From Xanthomonas sontii (GTDB taxonomy: Bacteria; Pseudomonadota; Gammaproteobacteria; Xanthomonadales; Xanthomonadaceae): a stretch of DNA of 64,000 bases. The first letter of the stretch is position 1, and each line of letters opens with the position of its first letter. Below are positions 32,085 to 41,033 of this stretch, piece after piece. Both the position numbers and the translations under genes were made by a program. The notes beneath the pieces were generated by a model. It saw only the letters and a list, made by a program, of their open reading frames with translations. It made no database searches and was not told the origin of the DNA. The stretch is from the NCBI RefSeq assembly GCF_040529055.1, contig NZ_CP132342.1, forward strand, positions 4,586,001 through 4,650,000, in the 5' to 3' direction.

Positions 32085-33070
32085 GCGCCGTCTCCATGAT
32101 GCGCACCCTGCGCGTCCGCCGCCGGCCAGGCAGGGATCGCCAGGTAAGCCAGGCGCTTGGCCTCGATGCGGCCGCGCGTGACCGTGTCCAGGATCAGCCC
32201 GCAGGCCAGCAGCAGCACACCCAGCAACACCAGCGCCGAACACAGGATCGCGGTGGGAAACCGCGGCACCAGGCCGGTCTGCGCATAGGTCAGCAACAGC
32301 GGCACCGCCAGCGCCAGCGCCAGCAGCACGCAGGCGCCGAAGCCGAGCGAGAAGAACAGCAAGGGCCGCTCGGCCTTGAACAGGCGCAGGATGGTCAACA
32401 GGATGCGGGTGCCGTCGTGCCAGGTGCGCAGCTTGCTCTGCGATCCTTCCGGACGCGCGCCGTAGGCGGTGTCCACTTCCGCCACCGGCATGCGCAGTTG
32501 CAGCGCGTGCACCGCCAGTTCGGTCTCGGTCTCGAAGCCGGCGGCATGCGCGGGGAACGACTTCACGTAGCGTCGCGAGAACACCCGGTAGCCGGACAGC
32601 ATGTCGTCGAAGCTGCGACCGAACAGGAAACCCACGCAGCGGGTCAGCAGCACGTTGCCGGTGCGATGGCCGGCGCGGTACGCCGCCGCTTCGTCGCTGC
32701 GGCGCGCGCCGACCACCATGTCCAGCCCGTCGCGCAGCAGCCGCTCGACCAGCGCCGGCGCCATCGCCGCATCGTAGGTCGCATCGCCGTCGACCAGCAC
32801 GTAGACGTCGGCCTCGATGTCGGCGAACAGGCGCCGCACCACATTGCCCTTGCCCTGCAGCGCGACCTCGCGCACCACCGCGCCGGCCGCCCGCGCCCGG
32901 GCAATGGTGGCGTCGCTGGAATTGTTGTCGAACACATGGACCTGCGCGCCCGGCAGATGCGTGGCGAAATCGGCCACGACCCGGCCGATGGTGGCCGCCT
33001 CGTTGTGGCAGGGCACCAACACCGCGATCCGCGGCGCGGCCGCGGGGCGATCGGAGGGGAAACTGGACAT
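32081..33070 (-). CDS. Family 2 glycosyltransferase, polyprenyl-phosphate sugar synthase type
   Basis: 329 residues. GT-A domain: VLVPCHNEAATIGRVVADF, nucleotide-sugar DxD in LVDGDATYD, SGYRVFSRRYVKSFP, ETETELAVHAL, then two membrane helices (about 235-265, 270-300). This is the GtrB/DPM layout that moves a sugar from a nucleotide onto undecaprenyl phosphate for use by GT-C partners. Its neighbours on both sides are such membrane transferases, which supports this. Start ATG at 33068-33070. Confidence 0.9.
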   Translation of the reverse strand: MSSFPSDRPAAAPRIAVLVPCHNEAATIGRVVADFATHLPGAQVHVFDNNSSDATIARARAAGAVVREVALQGKGNVVRRLFADIEADVYVLVDGDATYDAAMAPALVERLLRDGLDMVVGARRSDEAAAYRAGHRTGNVLLTRCVGFLFGRSFDDMLSGYRVFSRRYVKSFPAHAAGFETETELAVHALQLRMPVAEVDTAYGARPEGSQSKLRTWHDGTRILLTILRLFKAERPLLFFSLGFGACVLLALALAVPLLLTYAQTGLVPRFPTAILCSALVLLGVLLLACGLILDTVTRGRIEAKRLAYLAIPAWPAADAQGAHHGDGA

Positions 33071-33120
33071 GGGCGGCGTGCGGTCCTGCGCGGCAGCGTG
33101 GAAAGGCGCGCCATCCTAGC

Positions 33121-34965
33121 TCAGTGCGGGCGCAGCACGATCGGTTGTTCCCACCAATCCTCGACGCTGCCGTCGCGGCCGTGCAGGCGCAGGCCCAGCC
33201 AGTGCGTGCCCGGTGCCAGGCCACTGGCATCGACGGTGGCACGGAAGCCGATGTTCGGATGATTGGGATCCGTGGAGATCTTCCAGAACTTGGTGACGTC
33301 GTACACGTCGCCGTAGTGCGCCTGCGCCGCGACCTTGCCGTCGAGCAGCACCTCGATCCGGTCGATCCCCACCCCGTCCTTGAACGCCCAGCCGGACACG
33401 TCGAAGCGACGCCCGACGCTGGCGTCCACGTCCGGGGTGTTGAACCAGGCCATCGCCGGCGTGGTGCAAGGCCCGCTCGCGCGCTGCGCCGGCAGCGCGA
33501 ACAGCAGGAAACGCTGGCTGCCGTGGTCGCTGGACACCACCCGCGACGGCGGCAGCGGACCGACCAGGTCGCAGACCGCGTGGTAGCGCTGCAGCAGCAG
33601 CCGGTACTTCATGTCGCTGGGCGAAAGCACCAGCAGCCGTGGACCGTCGCGGTGGCCGTCGCTGAGCAGACCCCACTGCTGCAGCTGTGCGCTGCGCCCG
33701 TGCTTGTCGTTCAACGGATGCGGCAGCACCTGGATGTTGGGATCGCGCAGTTCGAAGCCGAGTTCGGCGCCGACCTTGAAGTTGTCCGCCAGCACCTGGG
33801 TGCCGGGCGGCATGCTCGCCAGTTCGCGCCGCACCGCGCCGGCCAGCGGCCGCCAGCCGGCGAAGTTGCGCGGGTAGTACTTGTCGCCGGCGGTGTGCTC
33901 GCGCACCGCCGGCACCGACACCGCCAGGTAGTAGCCGAACGCACCGACCAGGCCCAGCCCGGCCAGCAGCCAGGTGGCGCGGCGCAGCGGCTTGCTCCAG
34001 CCGTTGAGGATCACCGGCGTGGCGATCAGCAGCGCCAGATAACCCGGCAGCGGCCAGTGGAAGCTGACCCGCTCGGCGTCGGTGAAGAACCCGAGCAGGA
34101 AGATGCCCAGCGTGGACACCCCGCCGAGCAGGCCGAAATACCGCCACTGCACGCGCGTGCCGCTGCTGCCGCCGCGCGTGGCCATCAGCGCCACCTTGGT
34201 CATCGCCACCGCCAGCAGCGGCGTGACCAGCAGCAACTGGATCAGCAGGAAGGCGATGCCGGCGGGCTGGAAACTCCAGGGATGACGGTCGACCAGCTGG
34301 AACTTGAGACCGGCCTCGCCATTGTCCGCGTTCCAGGCCAGCAGCGGCAGCCAGGCGACCATGCCCAACGCCAGCGCGACCCACACCTGCGGATCGCGCA
34401 GCATGCGCCGGCCCTGCGGGATCAGCAGCAGCGCGATCGCGCCGACGCCGATCACGCCGACGAAGCGGTAATGGCTCAGCGCGCCGATGACCAGGCCCAG
34501 CGCCAGCTCCACCGCGCTCAGCGCCTCGGTCTGGCGCAGCAGCCGCGCGCTGGCGTCGATGCACAGGATCGTCGCCAGCGCCATCGGCACGTCCGGCAGC
34601 GCCAGGATGCCCAGGGTGCCGGACAACGGCATCAGCAAGGCCAGGCTGCCGGCGCGCCAACCCGCCACCGCACCGAACCAGCGCGTGGCGATGCGTGCGA
34701 TCAGCCACGGCACGGCCGCACCCAGCAGCAGGAACGGCGCACGCAGCGCCAGCAGATGATCGCCGCCGAGCGCCACGCCCAGCCGCGCTAGCCACGCGGT
34801 CAGCCCTGGCAGATCCGAGTAGGCCAGCGCCAGATGCTGGCCTTCCTGCCAATAGAATGCCTCGTCCACGAACAACGGCAGGCGCGCGGCGACCAGCAGT
34901 TTGGCGGCGGTGACGAGCGTCCACAGCACGATGAAGACGCTGCGTGCACGTTGTTCCCCTTGCAT
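33121..34965 (-). CDS. GT39-family (ArnT/PMT-like) membrane glycosyltransferase with C-terminal beta domain
   Basis: 614 residues. N-terminal part (1-400) has the PMT_2 pattern: FVDEAFYWQEGQHLALAYSD in the first loop (metal/acceptor acids), LALPDVPMAL, about 11 membrane helices. The remainder (400-614) is soluble and ends in a beta-sandwich-like part (FDVSGWAFKDGVGIDRIEVLLDG, then GLAPGTHWLGLRLHGRDG), which is similar to the C-terminal domains I know from Ig-like carbohydrate or adhesin modules. It heads the three-gene run and is divergent from moxR with only 36 bases between starts. Substrate not predictable. Confidence 0.85.
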   Translation of the reverse strand: MQGEQRARSVFIVLWTLVTAAKLLVAARLPLFVDEAFYWQEGQHLALAYSDLPGLTAWLARLGVALGGDHLLALRAPFLLLGAAVPWLIARIATRWFGAVAGWRAGSLALLMPLSGTLGILALPDVPMALATILCIDASARLLRQTEALSAVELALGLVIGALSHYRFVGVIGVGAIALLLIPQGRRMLRDPQVWVALALGMVAWLPLLAWNADNGEAGLKFQLVDRHPWSFQPAGIAFLLIQLLLVTPLLAVAMTKVALMATRGGSSGTRVQWRYFGLLGGVSTLGIFLLGFFTDAERVSFHWPLPGYLALLIATPVILNGWSKPLRRATWLLAGLGLVGAFGYYLAVSVPAVREHTAGDKYYPRNFAGWRPLAGAVRRELASMPPGTQVLADNFKVGAELGFELRDPNIQVLPHPLNDKHGRSAQLQQWGLLSDGHRDGPRLLVLSPSDMKYRLLLQRYHAVCDLVGPLPPSRVVSSDHGSQRFLLFALPAQRASGPCTTPAMAWFNTPDVDASVGRRFDVSGWAFKDGVGIDRIEVLLDGKVAAQAHYGDVYDVTKFWKISTDPNHPNIGFRATVDASGLAPGTHWLGLRLHGRDGSVEDWWEQPIVLRPH

Positions 34966-35001
34966 TGCCCGTACACTCCCTGAAACCGTTGCGAGAATGC
35001 G

Positions 35002-35955
35002 ATGCCTACTCCGCCCCGCTTGCCGGAAATGCTAACCGATACGTTGCGCGAGGCGCTCACGCGCGCACAGCAGCAGGTCAACGCGCTGGTCCTGGGCAAG
35101 CCGCAACAGGTGCGCATGGCGTTTGTCGCCCTGCTGTCCGGCGGACATCTGTTGATCGAGGACCTCCCCGGCCTGGGCAAGACCACCCTGGCGCATGCGC
35201 TGGCCGCGAGCCTGGGGCTGGGCTTCCAGCGCGTGCAGTTCACCTCCGATCTGTTGCCGGCCGATGTGCTCGGCGTGTCGGTGTACGACGCGCAGTCGCG
35301 CCAGTTCCAGTTCCACCCCGGCCCGGTGTTCACCCACGTGCTGCTCGCCGACGAGATCAACCGCGCGCCGCCGCGCACGCAGAGCGCGCTGCTGGAAGCG
35401 ATGGCCGAACAGCAGGTCACCCTCGACGGCACCACCCATCCGCTGCCCTCGCCGTTCTTCGTGATCGCCACGCAGAACCCGGTGGACCTGTCCGGCACGT
35501 TCCCGCTGCCCGACTCGCAACTGGACCGCTTCCTGCTGCGGCTGGCGCTGGGCTATCCCAACGCCGAGGCCGAACGCGCGCTGCTCAGCGGCAGCGACCG
35601 CCGCGACCTGATCGCACAGGCGCAGCCACTGCTCGGCGAGGCCGACATGGCCACGCTGCGCCAGGGCGTGGAGCAGATCCATGCCAGCGAGGCGCTGGTC
35701 GGCTACGTGCAGGCGCTGCTGGCGCGCAGCCGCCAGCATCCGGGCGTACGGGTGGGCCTGTCGCCGCGCGCCGGCATCGCCCTGCTGCGCGCGGCCAAGG
35801 CGCATGCGCTGCTGCTCGGCCGCGGCCATGTGCTGCCGGAGGACGTGCAGGCGCTGTTCGTGGCTGTGGCCGAGCACCGCCTGGTGGCCGAGCAGGAATC
35901 GGCGTCCGGCCAGGCCCTGGCCAAGGCGATCCTGCACAGCGTCGCGGTGGACTGA
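35002..35955 (+). CDS. MoxR family AAA+ ATPase
   Basis: 317 residues. P-loop GHLLIEDLPGLGKTTLAHAL (about 50-69), Walker B LLADEINRAPPRTQSALLEAM, sensor ATQNPVDLSGTFPLPDSQLDRF, and the lid domain GLSPRAGIALLRAAKAHALL. MoxR proteins act as chaperones that help activate partners encoded next door. It precedes DUF58 and transglutaminase genes, the standard trio. Confidence 0.95.
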   Translation: MPTPPRLPEMLTDTLREALTRAQQQVNALVLGKPQQVRMAFVALLSGGHLLIEDLPGLGKTTLAHALAASLGLGFQRVQFTSDLLPADVLGVSVYDAQSRQFQFHPGPVFTHVLLADEINRAPPRTQSALLEAMAEQQVTLDGTTHPLPSPFFVIATQNPVDLSGTFPLPDSQLDRFLLRLALGYPNAEAERALLSGSDRRDLIAQAQPLLGEADMATLRQGVEQIHASEALVGYVQALLARSRQHPGVRVGLSPRAGIALLRAAKAHALLLGRGHVLPEDVQALFVAVAEHRLVAEQESASGQALAKAILHSVAVD

Positions 35956-35960
35956 CACCG

Positions 35961-36917
35961 ATGCCGGGCGGGCGGCGCGACTGGCGGCAGCGACTGGCGC
36001 AGTTGGCCGCGCCGCGCGCGCCGGAAGCGCTGCCGGTGCAGTTGGACCGGCGCCGCATCTACATCCTGCCCACGCCGTTCGGCGGCTTCCTGGCGCTGCT
36101 GCTGGCGGCGATGCTGCTCGGCGCGCTGAACTACAACAACAACCCGGCGCTGCTGCTGGCGATGCTGCTCGGCGCGGCCGCAATGGCCAGCGCCATCGCC
36201 GCGCACCTGCAGTTGTCCGGGCTGCGGCTGGAAGCGCTGTCGGCCGAGCCGGTGGCGGCCGGGCAGCCGCTGCGTCTGCGGTTGGCGCTGGCCACCGCCG
36301 ACGGGCGCCGACGGCGCGGCCTGCGCGTGCGCCACGGTGCCGCCCACACCTACCTGGACCTGCACCGCGACGACCGCAACGAGGCCGACCTGGAGGTGCC
36401 CACCGAGCGTCGCGGCTGGCTGGACCTGCAGCGTATCCAGGTCTCCACCACCCAGCCGCTGGGCCTGCTGCACGCCTGGGCCTGGTTCTGGCCGGACACC
36501 CCACTGCTGGTCTATCCGCAACCGGAAGCCGACGGCCCGCCGCTGCCTGCAGGCGCCGGCACCCCGACCCAGACCCGCCTGCACGCGCTCGGCGAGGAAC
36601 TGCATCAGTTACGTCCCTACCGCGCCGGCGATGCGCCGCGGGCGATCGCCTGGAAGCACTCGGCGCGCCGCGACACCCTGCTGGTGCGCGAGTACGAACG
36701 CCCGATCGGCGTGGACGTGGTGCTGGACTGGCGCACGCTGCCGGCCTTGCCGCACGAACGCCGCATCGCGCGGCTGGCGCGCTGGGTCGAGGAAGCCGAG
36801 CGCGACGGCCGCCGCTACCGCCTGCTGCTGCCGGGGCAACCGGCGCTGGGGCCGGGCCGCGGCCCGCAGCACCGGCATCTGTGCCTGCGCGCGCTGGCGC
36901 TGCTGCCGCATGACTGA
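35961..36917 (+). CDS. DUF58 domain protein
   Basis: 318 residues. Two membrane helices at about 38-53 and 60-80 (GGFLALLLAAMLLGALNYNNNP between them is typical), then beta-rich region and the DUF58 mark LHQLRPYRAGDAPRAIAWKHSARRDTLLVREYE at about 220-252. Function unknown; partner of MoxR, possibly binding its client. It follows moxR by five bases and overlaps the next gene by eight. Confidence 0.93.
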   Translation: MPGGRRDWRQRLAQLAAPRAPEALPVQLDRRRIYILPTPFGGFLALLLAAMLLGALNYNNNPALLLAMLLGAAAMASAIAAHLQLSGLRLEALSAEPVAAGQPLRLRLALATADGRRRRGLRVRHGAAHTYLDLHRDDRNEADLEVPTERRGWLDLQRIQVSTTQPLGLLHAWAWFWPDTPLLVYPQPEADGPPLPAGAGTPTQTRLHALGEELHQLRPYRAGDAPRAIAWKHSARRDTLLVREYERPIGVDVVLDWRTLPALPHERRIARLARWVEEAERDGRRYRLLLPGQPALGPGRGPQHRHLCLRALALLPHD

Positions 36918-38859
36918 GCCACGCTCGCCCGCACTGCACGCCGCCAGCCGCGCCTGGGCGCTTGGCGCGGCGCTGCTGGCCTTGCTGCCGCTGCTGCTGC
37001 AGTTGCCCGCGACGTTGGCCTGGCTGATCGCGCTGTCCGCGCTGCTGATCGGCGCCAGTTCGGCGTGGCGGCCGCTGCCGGCGCTGCTGCGCCTGGCCCT
37101 GGTCGCGGTCATGCTCGCGGCGCTGTACTGGCAGGTCGGCCTGCGCTTCGGCCGCGATACCGGCTGCGCGCTGCTGGCGGCGATGCTGGCGATCAAGCCC
37201 TCGGAACTGAAGAGCCTGCGCGATGCGCGCAGCCTGCTCGGCTTCGCCCTGTTCGCCCCGTTCGCCGCCTTCCTGCTCGACCAGGGGCCGGTGACGATGG
37301 CGCTGGGGCTGGCCGCGGTGATCGCGGCCCTGCTGTGCATGCAGCGCCTGGCCGACCAGGAAGGGCACAGCACGCAGCGCCCGCTGCGCGGGCAACTGCG
37401 CGGCGTCGGCCGCCTGCTGGCGCTGGGCCTGCCGCTGGCGCTGGCCGCGTTCTGGCTATTCCCGCGCCTGGGCTCGCCGCTGTGGGGCGTGCCGGAACGC
37501 GCGCTGGGCCGACCCGGCCTGTCGGACACGATGAGTCCGGGGCAGTGGCTGGACCTGTTGGCCGACGACACCCCGGCGTTGCGTGTGCAGTTCTTCGGCC
37601 CGGTGCCGGCGCCGGCGCAGCGCTACTGGCGCGGCCCGGTGCTATGGGATTTCGACGGCCGCACCTGGCGTGCGCAGCGCGACAACGCCTTCGCGCCGGC
37701 ACCGCCGATCCAGCTCGCACCCGGCGGCTGGGACTATCAGCTCGAGGTGGAACCGACCGACCGCCGGCAACTGGTCGCCCTGGATCTGCCGCGGCAGGCA
37801 CCGGCCGGCACCCGGCTGACGGCCGACGCCGTGCTGCAGACCGAACGCCCGCTCAGCGCGCTGACCCGCTGGCGGCTGCGGTCGGCGCTGCCGCAACGGG
37901 TGGAGGCCGATCTCGCGCCGGCGCAACGGCAGCGCGCGCTGGCGTTGCCGCCCGGCTACAACCCGCGCACCCTGGCGCTGGCCCGGCAGTGGCGGCAGCA
38001 GGCCGGCGCCGACGATGCGGCGATCGTCGCCCGCGCCCTGCAATGGATCCGCCGCGACTTCGCCTACACCCTGGAGACGCCGCTGCCCGGCCGCGACGGC
38101 GTGGACGAGTTCCTGTTCCAGCAGAAGGCCGGGTTCTGCCAGCACTTCAGTTCGGCGTTCGTGGTGCTGATGCGCGGCGCCGGCATTCCTGCGCGCGTGG
38201 TCACCGGCTATGCCGGCGGCACCCGCAATGCGTTCGGCGACTACTGGGTGGTGCGGCGCATGGACGCGCACGCCTGGGCCGAGGTGTGGCTGCCGCAACG
38301 CGGCTGGGTGCGGGTGGACCCGACCGCGGCGGTGGCGCCGGAACGCATCTACGACACCCTGGAGGACCGCCTGGGCAGCGATGCCGGCGCGCAGGGCGGC
38401 GCCGCAGACTGGCGCTGGCGCGACCTCGCCGACTGGGCGCGGCGCGGCTGGAACGACCTGGTGCTGTCCTTCGACGCCAGCCGCCAGCAGCGCCTGCTCA
38501 GCCAATTCGGCGTACCGAAGTTGGATCCCGGCCAACTGGTGGCCCTGTTCGCCGGGTTCGCGGCGCTGCTGCTGGGTGCGATGGCCTGGTGGCTGGCGCG
38601 CGGCGAGCGCGAACGCGATCCGCTGCTGCGGGCCTGGCGGGCGCTGGGCCGGCGCTACGCCCGGCGCGGGCTGGGCCGCGACCCGCACGAACCGGCCCTG
38701 GCCTGGGCCGCTCGCGTACAGCGAGAAACCGGCGATGCGAGCCTGATTCCGCTCAGCCGGCGTTTCGCCGATGCGCGCTACGCTGGCGCTGATTCGGACA
38801 GCGCTTCATTGTTGCGCGACCTGCGCAGGCACCGTCCGCCCACTGGAGCATCCCGATGA
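36910..38859 (+). CDS. Membrane-bound transglutaminase-like protease (TgpA type)
   Basis: 649 residues. N-terminal six membrane helices (about 12-185), a periplasmic part with the DUF3488 pattern (TPALRVQFFGPVP, RYWRGPVLWDFDGRTW), transglutaminase core with Cys410 (KAGFCQHFSSAFVVLMR), His454 (DAHAWAEVW) and Asp470 (RVDPTAA), then a last membrane helix near 560-580 and DUF4129-like C-terminus. All catalytic residues are present. With MoxR and DUF58 it forms a conserved set, whose role is not firmly known; TgpA is essential in Pseudomonas. It overlaps slp by four bases. Confidence 0.93.
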   Translation: MTEPRSPALHAASRAWALGAALLALLPLLLQLPATLAWLIALSALLIGASSAWRPLPALLRLALVAVMLAALYWQVGLRFGRDTGCALLAAMLAIKPSELKSLRDARSLLGFALFAPFAAFLLDQGPVTMALGLAAVIAALLCMQRLADQEGHSTQRPLRGQLRGVGRLLALGLPLALAAFWLFPRLGSPLWGVPERALGRPGLSDTMSPGQWLDLLADDTPALRVQFFGPVPAPAQRYWRGPVLWDFDGRTWRAQRDNAFAPAPPIQLAPGGWDYQLEVEPTDRRQLVALDLPRQAPAGTRLTADAVLQTERPLSALTRWRLRSALPQRVEADLAPAQRQRALALPPGYNPRTLALARQWRQQAGADDAAIVARALQWIRRDFAYTLETPLPGRDGVDEFLFQQKAGFCQHFSSAFVVLMRGAGIPARVVTGYAGGTRNAFGDYWVVRRMDAHAWAEVWLPQRGWVRVDPTAAVAPERIYDTLEDRLGSDAGAQGGAADWRWRDLADWARRGWNDLVLSFDASRQQRLLSQFGVPKLDPGQLVALFAGFAALLLGAMAWWLARGERERDPLLRAWRALGRRYARRGLGRDPHEPALAWAARVQRETGDASLIPLSRRFADARYAGADSDSASLLRDLRRHRPPTGASR

Positions 38860-39374
38860 AGATTCGCCTGCTGTTCCCCGTGATCGCTGCGTTGGCGCTC
38901 GGCGCCTGCGCCACCGCCCCCAAGCCGCTGCAGGGCCAGTTCGCGCCCGTCAGCCCGCGCGACTCGGTCGCCGGCCATCAGGCCGGCGCGCCGGTGCGCT
39001 GGGGCGGCAAGATCATCAAGACCACGCCCGGCCAGGGCCAGACCTGCTTCCAGATGCTGTCGCGCCCGCTCAACGCCAGCGGCCGTCCGGACAGCGATGC
39101 CGCCGACGCCAGCGATGGCCGCTTCATCGCCTGCCGCGCCGGCTTCTACGACCCGGCGGTGTTCGAACCCGGCCGCGAAGTGACCTTCATCGGCCACGTG
39201 TCCGGCTACGACAACACCCGCATCGGCGAGTACGACTACCGCCTGCCGAAGATGGACGCGGACGTGGTGTACCTGTGGCCGGTGGTGCGCCAGGTCGAAG
39301 TGGTGCCCGCCTATCCGTACGGCCCCTGGGGCGGCCCGTGGGGTCCGTGGGGCCCGCGCTGGGGCTGGTGGTAA
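38856..39374 (+). CDS. slp: Slp family outer membrane lipoprotein
   Basis: 172 residues. Lipobox LALGAC with lipidated Cys18. The Slp (starvation-inducible) body is recognisable in VRWGGKIIKT, FEPGREVTFIGHVSGYDNTRIGEYDYRLPKMDADVVYLWP. The C-terminus is an unusual run rich in Gly, Pro and Trp (GPWGGPWGPWGPRWGWW, last 17 residues). It is translationally coupled to the transglutaminase gene. A terminator follows. Confidence 0.9.
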   Translation: MKIRLLFPVIAALALGACATAPKPLQGQFAPVSPRDSVAGHQAGAPVRWGGKIIKTTPGQGQTCFQMLSRPLNASGRPDSDAADASDGRFIACRAGFYDPAVFEPGREVTFIGHVSGYDNTRIGEYDYRLPKMDADVVYLWPVVRQVEVVPAYPYGPWGGPWGPWGPRWGWW

Positions 39375-39396
39375 GCCCTGCGTTTCTGCCGCAACG

Positions 39397-39427
39397 AAAA
39401 ACGCCGCTGATCCAGCGGCGTTTTTTT
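39397..39427 (+). terminator. Rho-independent terminator after slp
   Basis: Stem ACGCCGCTGATCCAGCGGCGT followed by seven T, 22 bases past the slp stop; in the reverse direction the A-run before it also lets it end the HIT gene transcript. Confidence 0.88.
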
Positions 39428-39455
39428 ATGCCTGCACGTTCGCGCCAGCCGCTGC

Positions 39456-39803
39456 TCAGGGCGTACCGAAGCGCCCCAGCGGCGCACCGGCGAGCAGATG
39501 CAGGTGCAGATGGAACACGGTCTGCCCGGCGTGCTCGCGGCAGTTGATCACCACCCGGTAGCCGTCCTGGGCCAGGCCCTGCTCGCGCGCGTAGCTGGCC
39601 GCGGCCAGCACCAGCCGGCCGACCAGGGTCGCCTGCTCCGGCGCCAGGTCGTCCAGGGTCGGAATCTCCACCTGCTTGGGAATGAAGAGCACATGCACCG
39701 GCGCCTGCGGCGCGATGTCCTTGAAGCCGAGCACGGCGTCGTCCTCGTAGACGATGCTGGCCGGAATTTCGCGACGGATGATCTTGCCGAAGATGGTGTC
39801 CAT
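39456..39803 (-). CDS. HIT family purine nucleoside phosphoramidase (HinT-like)
   Basis: 115 residues. HIT triad HLHLHLL (His98, 100, 102), start DTIFGKIIRREIPASIVYED and HVLFIPKQVEIPTLDDL are the HinT pattern. It hydrolyses AMP-lysine-type phosphoramidates. It lies between slp (convergent) and recR (same strand, 75-base gap). Confidence 0.95.
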   Translation of the reverse strand: MDTIFGKIIRREIPASIVYEDDAVLGFKDIAPQAPVHVLFIPKQVEIPTLDDLAPEQATLVGRLVLAAASYAREQGLAQDGYRVVINCREHAGQTVFHLHLHLLAGAPLGRFGTP

Positions 39804-39878
39804 GGAGCGCGCCCGGAACGAAAGAAGGGGCCGCCGTTATAGCCCAATTCGGCGTCGTACCGCAGCCGCGTGCGGCGG

Positions 39879-40493
39879 TTATTCGCCGGTGCCGGTGCGC
39901 GGCACTTCGCTGCGGCTGCCGAAGGCGTGCGACAGCGTGCCGCGATCCACGTACTCCAGCTCGCCGCCGAGCGGCAGGCCCTGCGCCAACCGGCTCGGCC
40001 GCACGCCATGCTGACGCGCCAGTTGCGCCAGGTAATGCGCGGTGGCCTCACCTTCGACGGTGGAATTGGTGGCGATGATCAGCTCGGCCACCTCGCCCTG
40101 CGCCAGCCGCGCGCCGAGCCGGTCCAGGCCCAGTTCGCGCGGGCCGATGCCGTCCAGCGGCGACAGCCGGCCCTGCAGGATGAAGTACAGCCCGCGGTAG
40201 CCGGTGGCGTGCTCGATCGCCAGCCGGTCGGCCGGCGACTCCACCGCGCACAGCTGCTGGCGGTCGCGCGCGGGACTGGCGCAGATCGCGCAGAGCTCGG
40301 TCTCGCTGAAATCGCGGCATTGCGCGCAATGACCGATGCGCTCGATCGCCTCGTGCAACCGCTCGGCCAGACGCTGCCCACCCTCGCGCTCGCGCTCGAG
40401 CACGTGATACGCCATGCGCTGCGCAGTCTTCTGGCCGACGCCAGGCAACACGCGGAACGCATCGATCAGTTGTTCGAGCAGCGGCGAGCTCAT
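39879..40493 (-). CDS. recR: Recombination protein RecR
   Basis: 204 residues. RecR loads RecA at gaps with RecO/RecF. Helix-hairpin-helix [17 protein letters not shown] (16-32), zinc finger [19 protein letters not shown] (about 56-74), Toprim domain with [20 protein letters not shown], and [16 protein letters not shown] end. It follows ybaB, separated by a repeat-filled gap of about 210 bases. Confidence 0.97.
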   Translation of the reverse strand: MSSPLLEQLIDAFRVLPGVGQKTAQRMAYHVLEREREGGQRLAERLHEAIERIGHCAQCRDFSETELCAICASPARDRQQLCAVESPADRLAIEHATGYRGLYFILQGRLSPLDGIGPRELGLDRLGARLAQGEVAELIIATNSTVEGEATAHYLAQLARQHGVRPSRLAQGLPLGGELEYVDRGTLSHAFGSRSEVPRTGTGE

Positions 40494-40500
40494 TGTGGTT

Positions 40501-40700
40501 GGGGATTCGGGAGTGGAGATTGGGGATTCGTAAGGGAAACATCGCTGTCACGCGATGTTTTCGTAGAAGCGGCTTCAGCCGCGACGGCGTGACCTGACCG
40601 GTCGCGGCTGAAGCCGCTCCTGCCAGAGGAATTCACCGAAGCAGGAAAGGCAGCGCACTCGCGAGACACCGCGAATCCCCACTCCCGAATCCCGAATCCC
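40501..40700. repeat. Repeat cluster between recR and ybaB
   Basis: It consists of two dispersed-repeat pieces (GGGATTCGGGAGTGGAGATT at 40502-40521 and its inverse form at 40671-40700) enclosing an REP pair with 18-base perfect arms (40568-40585 and 40601-40618, core GCGGCTTCAGCCGC) around a 15-base loop. A small palindrome ACATCGCTGTCACGCGATGT (40540-40559) lies beside it. The mRNA of the ybaB-recR run would fold strongly here. Confidence 0.75.
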
Positions 40701-40706
40701 GGCCCC

Positions 40707-41027
40707 TCAGAACGGCAGCTTCATGCCCGGCGGGATCGGCATGCCGGCGGTGGCCGCGCCCATGCGCGCCTTGGATTCGGCATCGATCTTGTTGGAGGCG
40801 TCGTTGAACGCGGCGGCGATCAGGTCCTCGGCCATTTCCTGGTCGGCCAGGATGCTCGGATCGATCCGCACCTTGCGGCACTCCTTGGCGCCGGTCAGGG
40901 TCACGTTGACCATGCCGCCGCCGGCGCTGCCGGTGACTTCCAGCTTGGCCAGTTCTTCCTGGGCGCGCTGCAGGTTTTCCTGCATCTTCTGCGCCTGTTG
41001 CATCAGTTGGGCGATATTGCCGCGCAT
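40707..41027 (-). CDS. ybaB: YbaB/EbfC nucleoid-associated protein
   Basis: 106 residues. MRGNIAQLMQQAQKMQENLQRAQEELA is the coiled N-terminus, followed by GMVNVTLTGAKECRKVRIDPSIL and DLIAAAFNDASNKIDAESKARM. It binds DNA as a dimer; its exact role is unclear. It lies six bases after dnaX, in the conserved dnaX-ybaB-recR order. Confidence 0.96.
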   Translation of the reverse strand: MRGNIAQLMQQAQKMQENLQRAQEELAKLEVTGSAGGGMVNVTLTGAKECRKVRIDPSILADQEMAEDLIAAAFNDASNKIDAESKARMGAATAGMPIPPGMKLPF

Positions 41028-41033
41028 CGTGGT

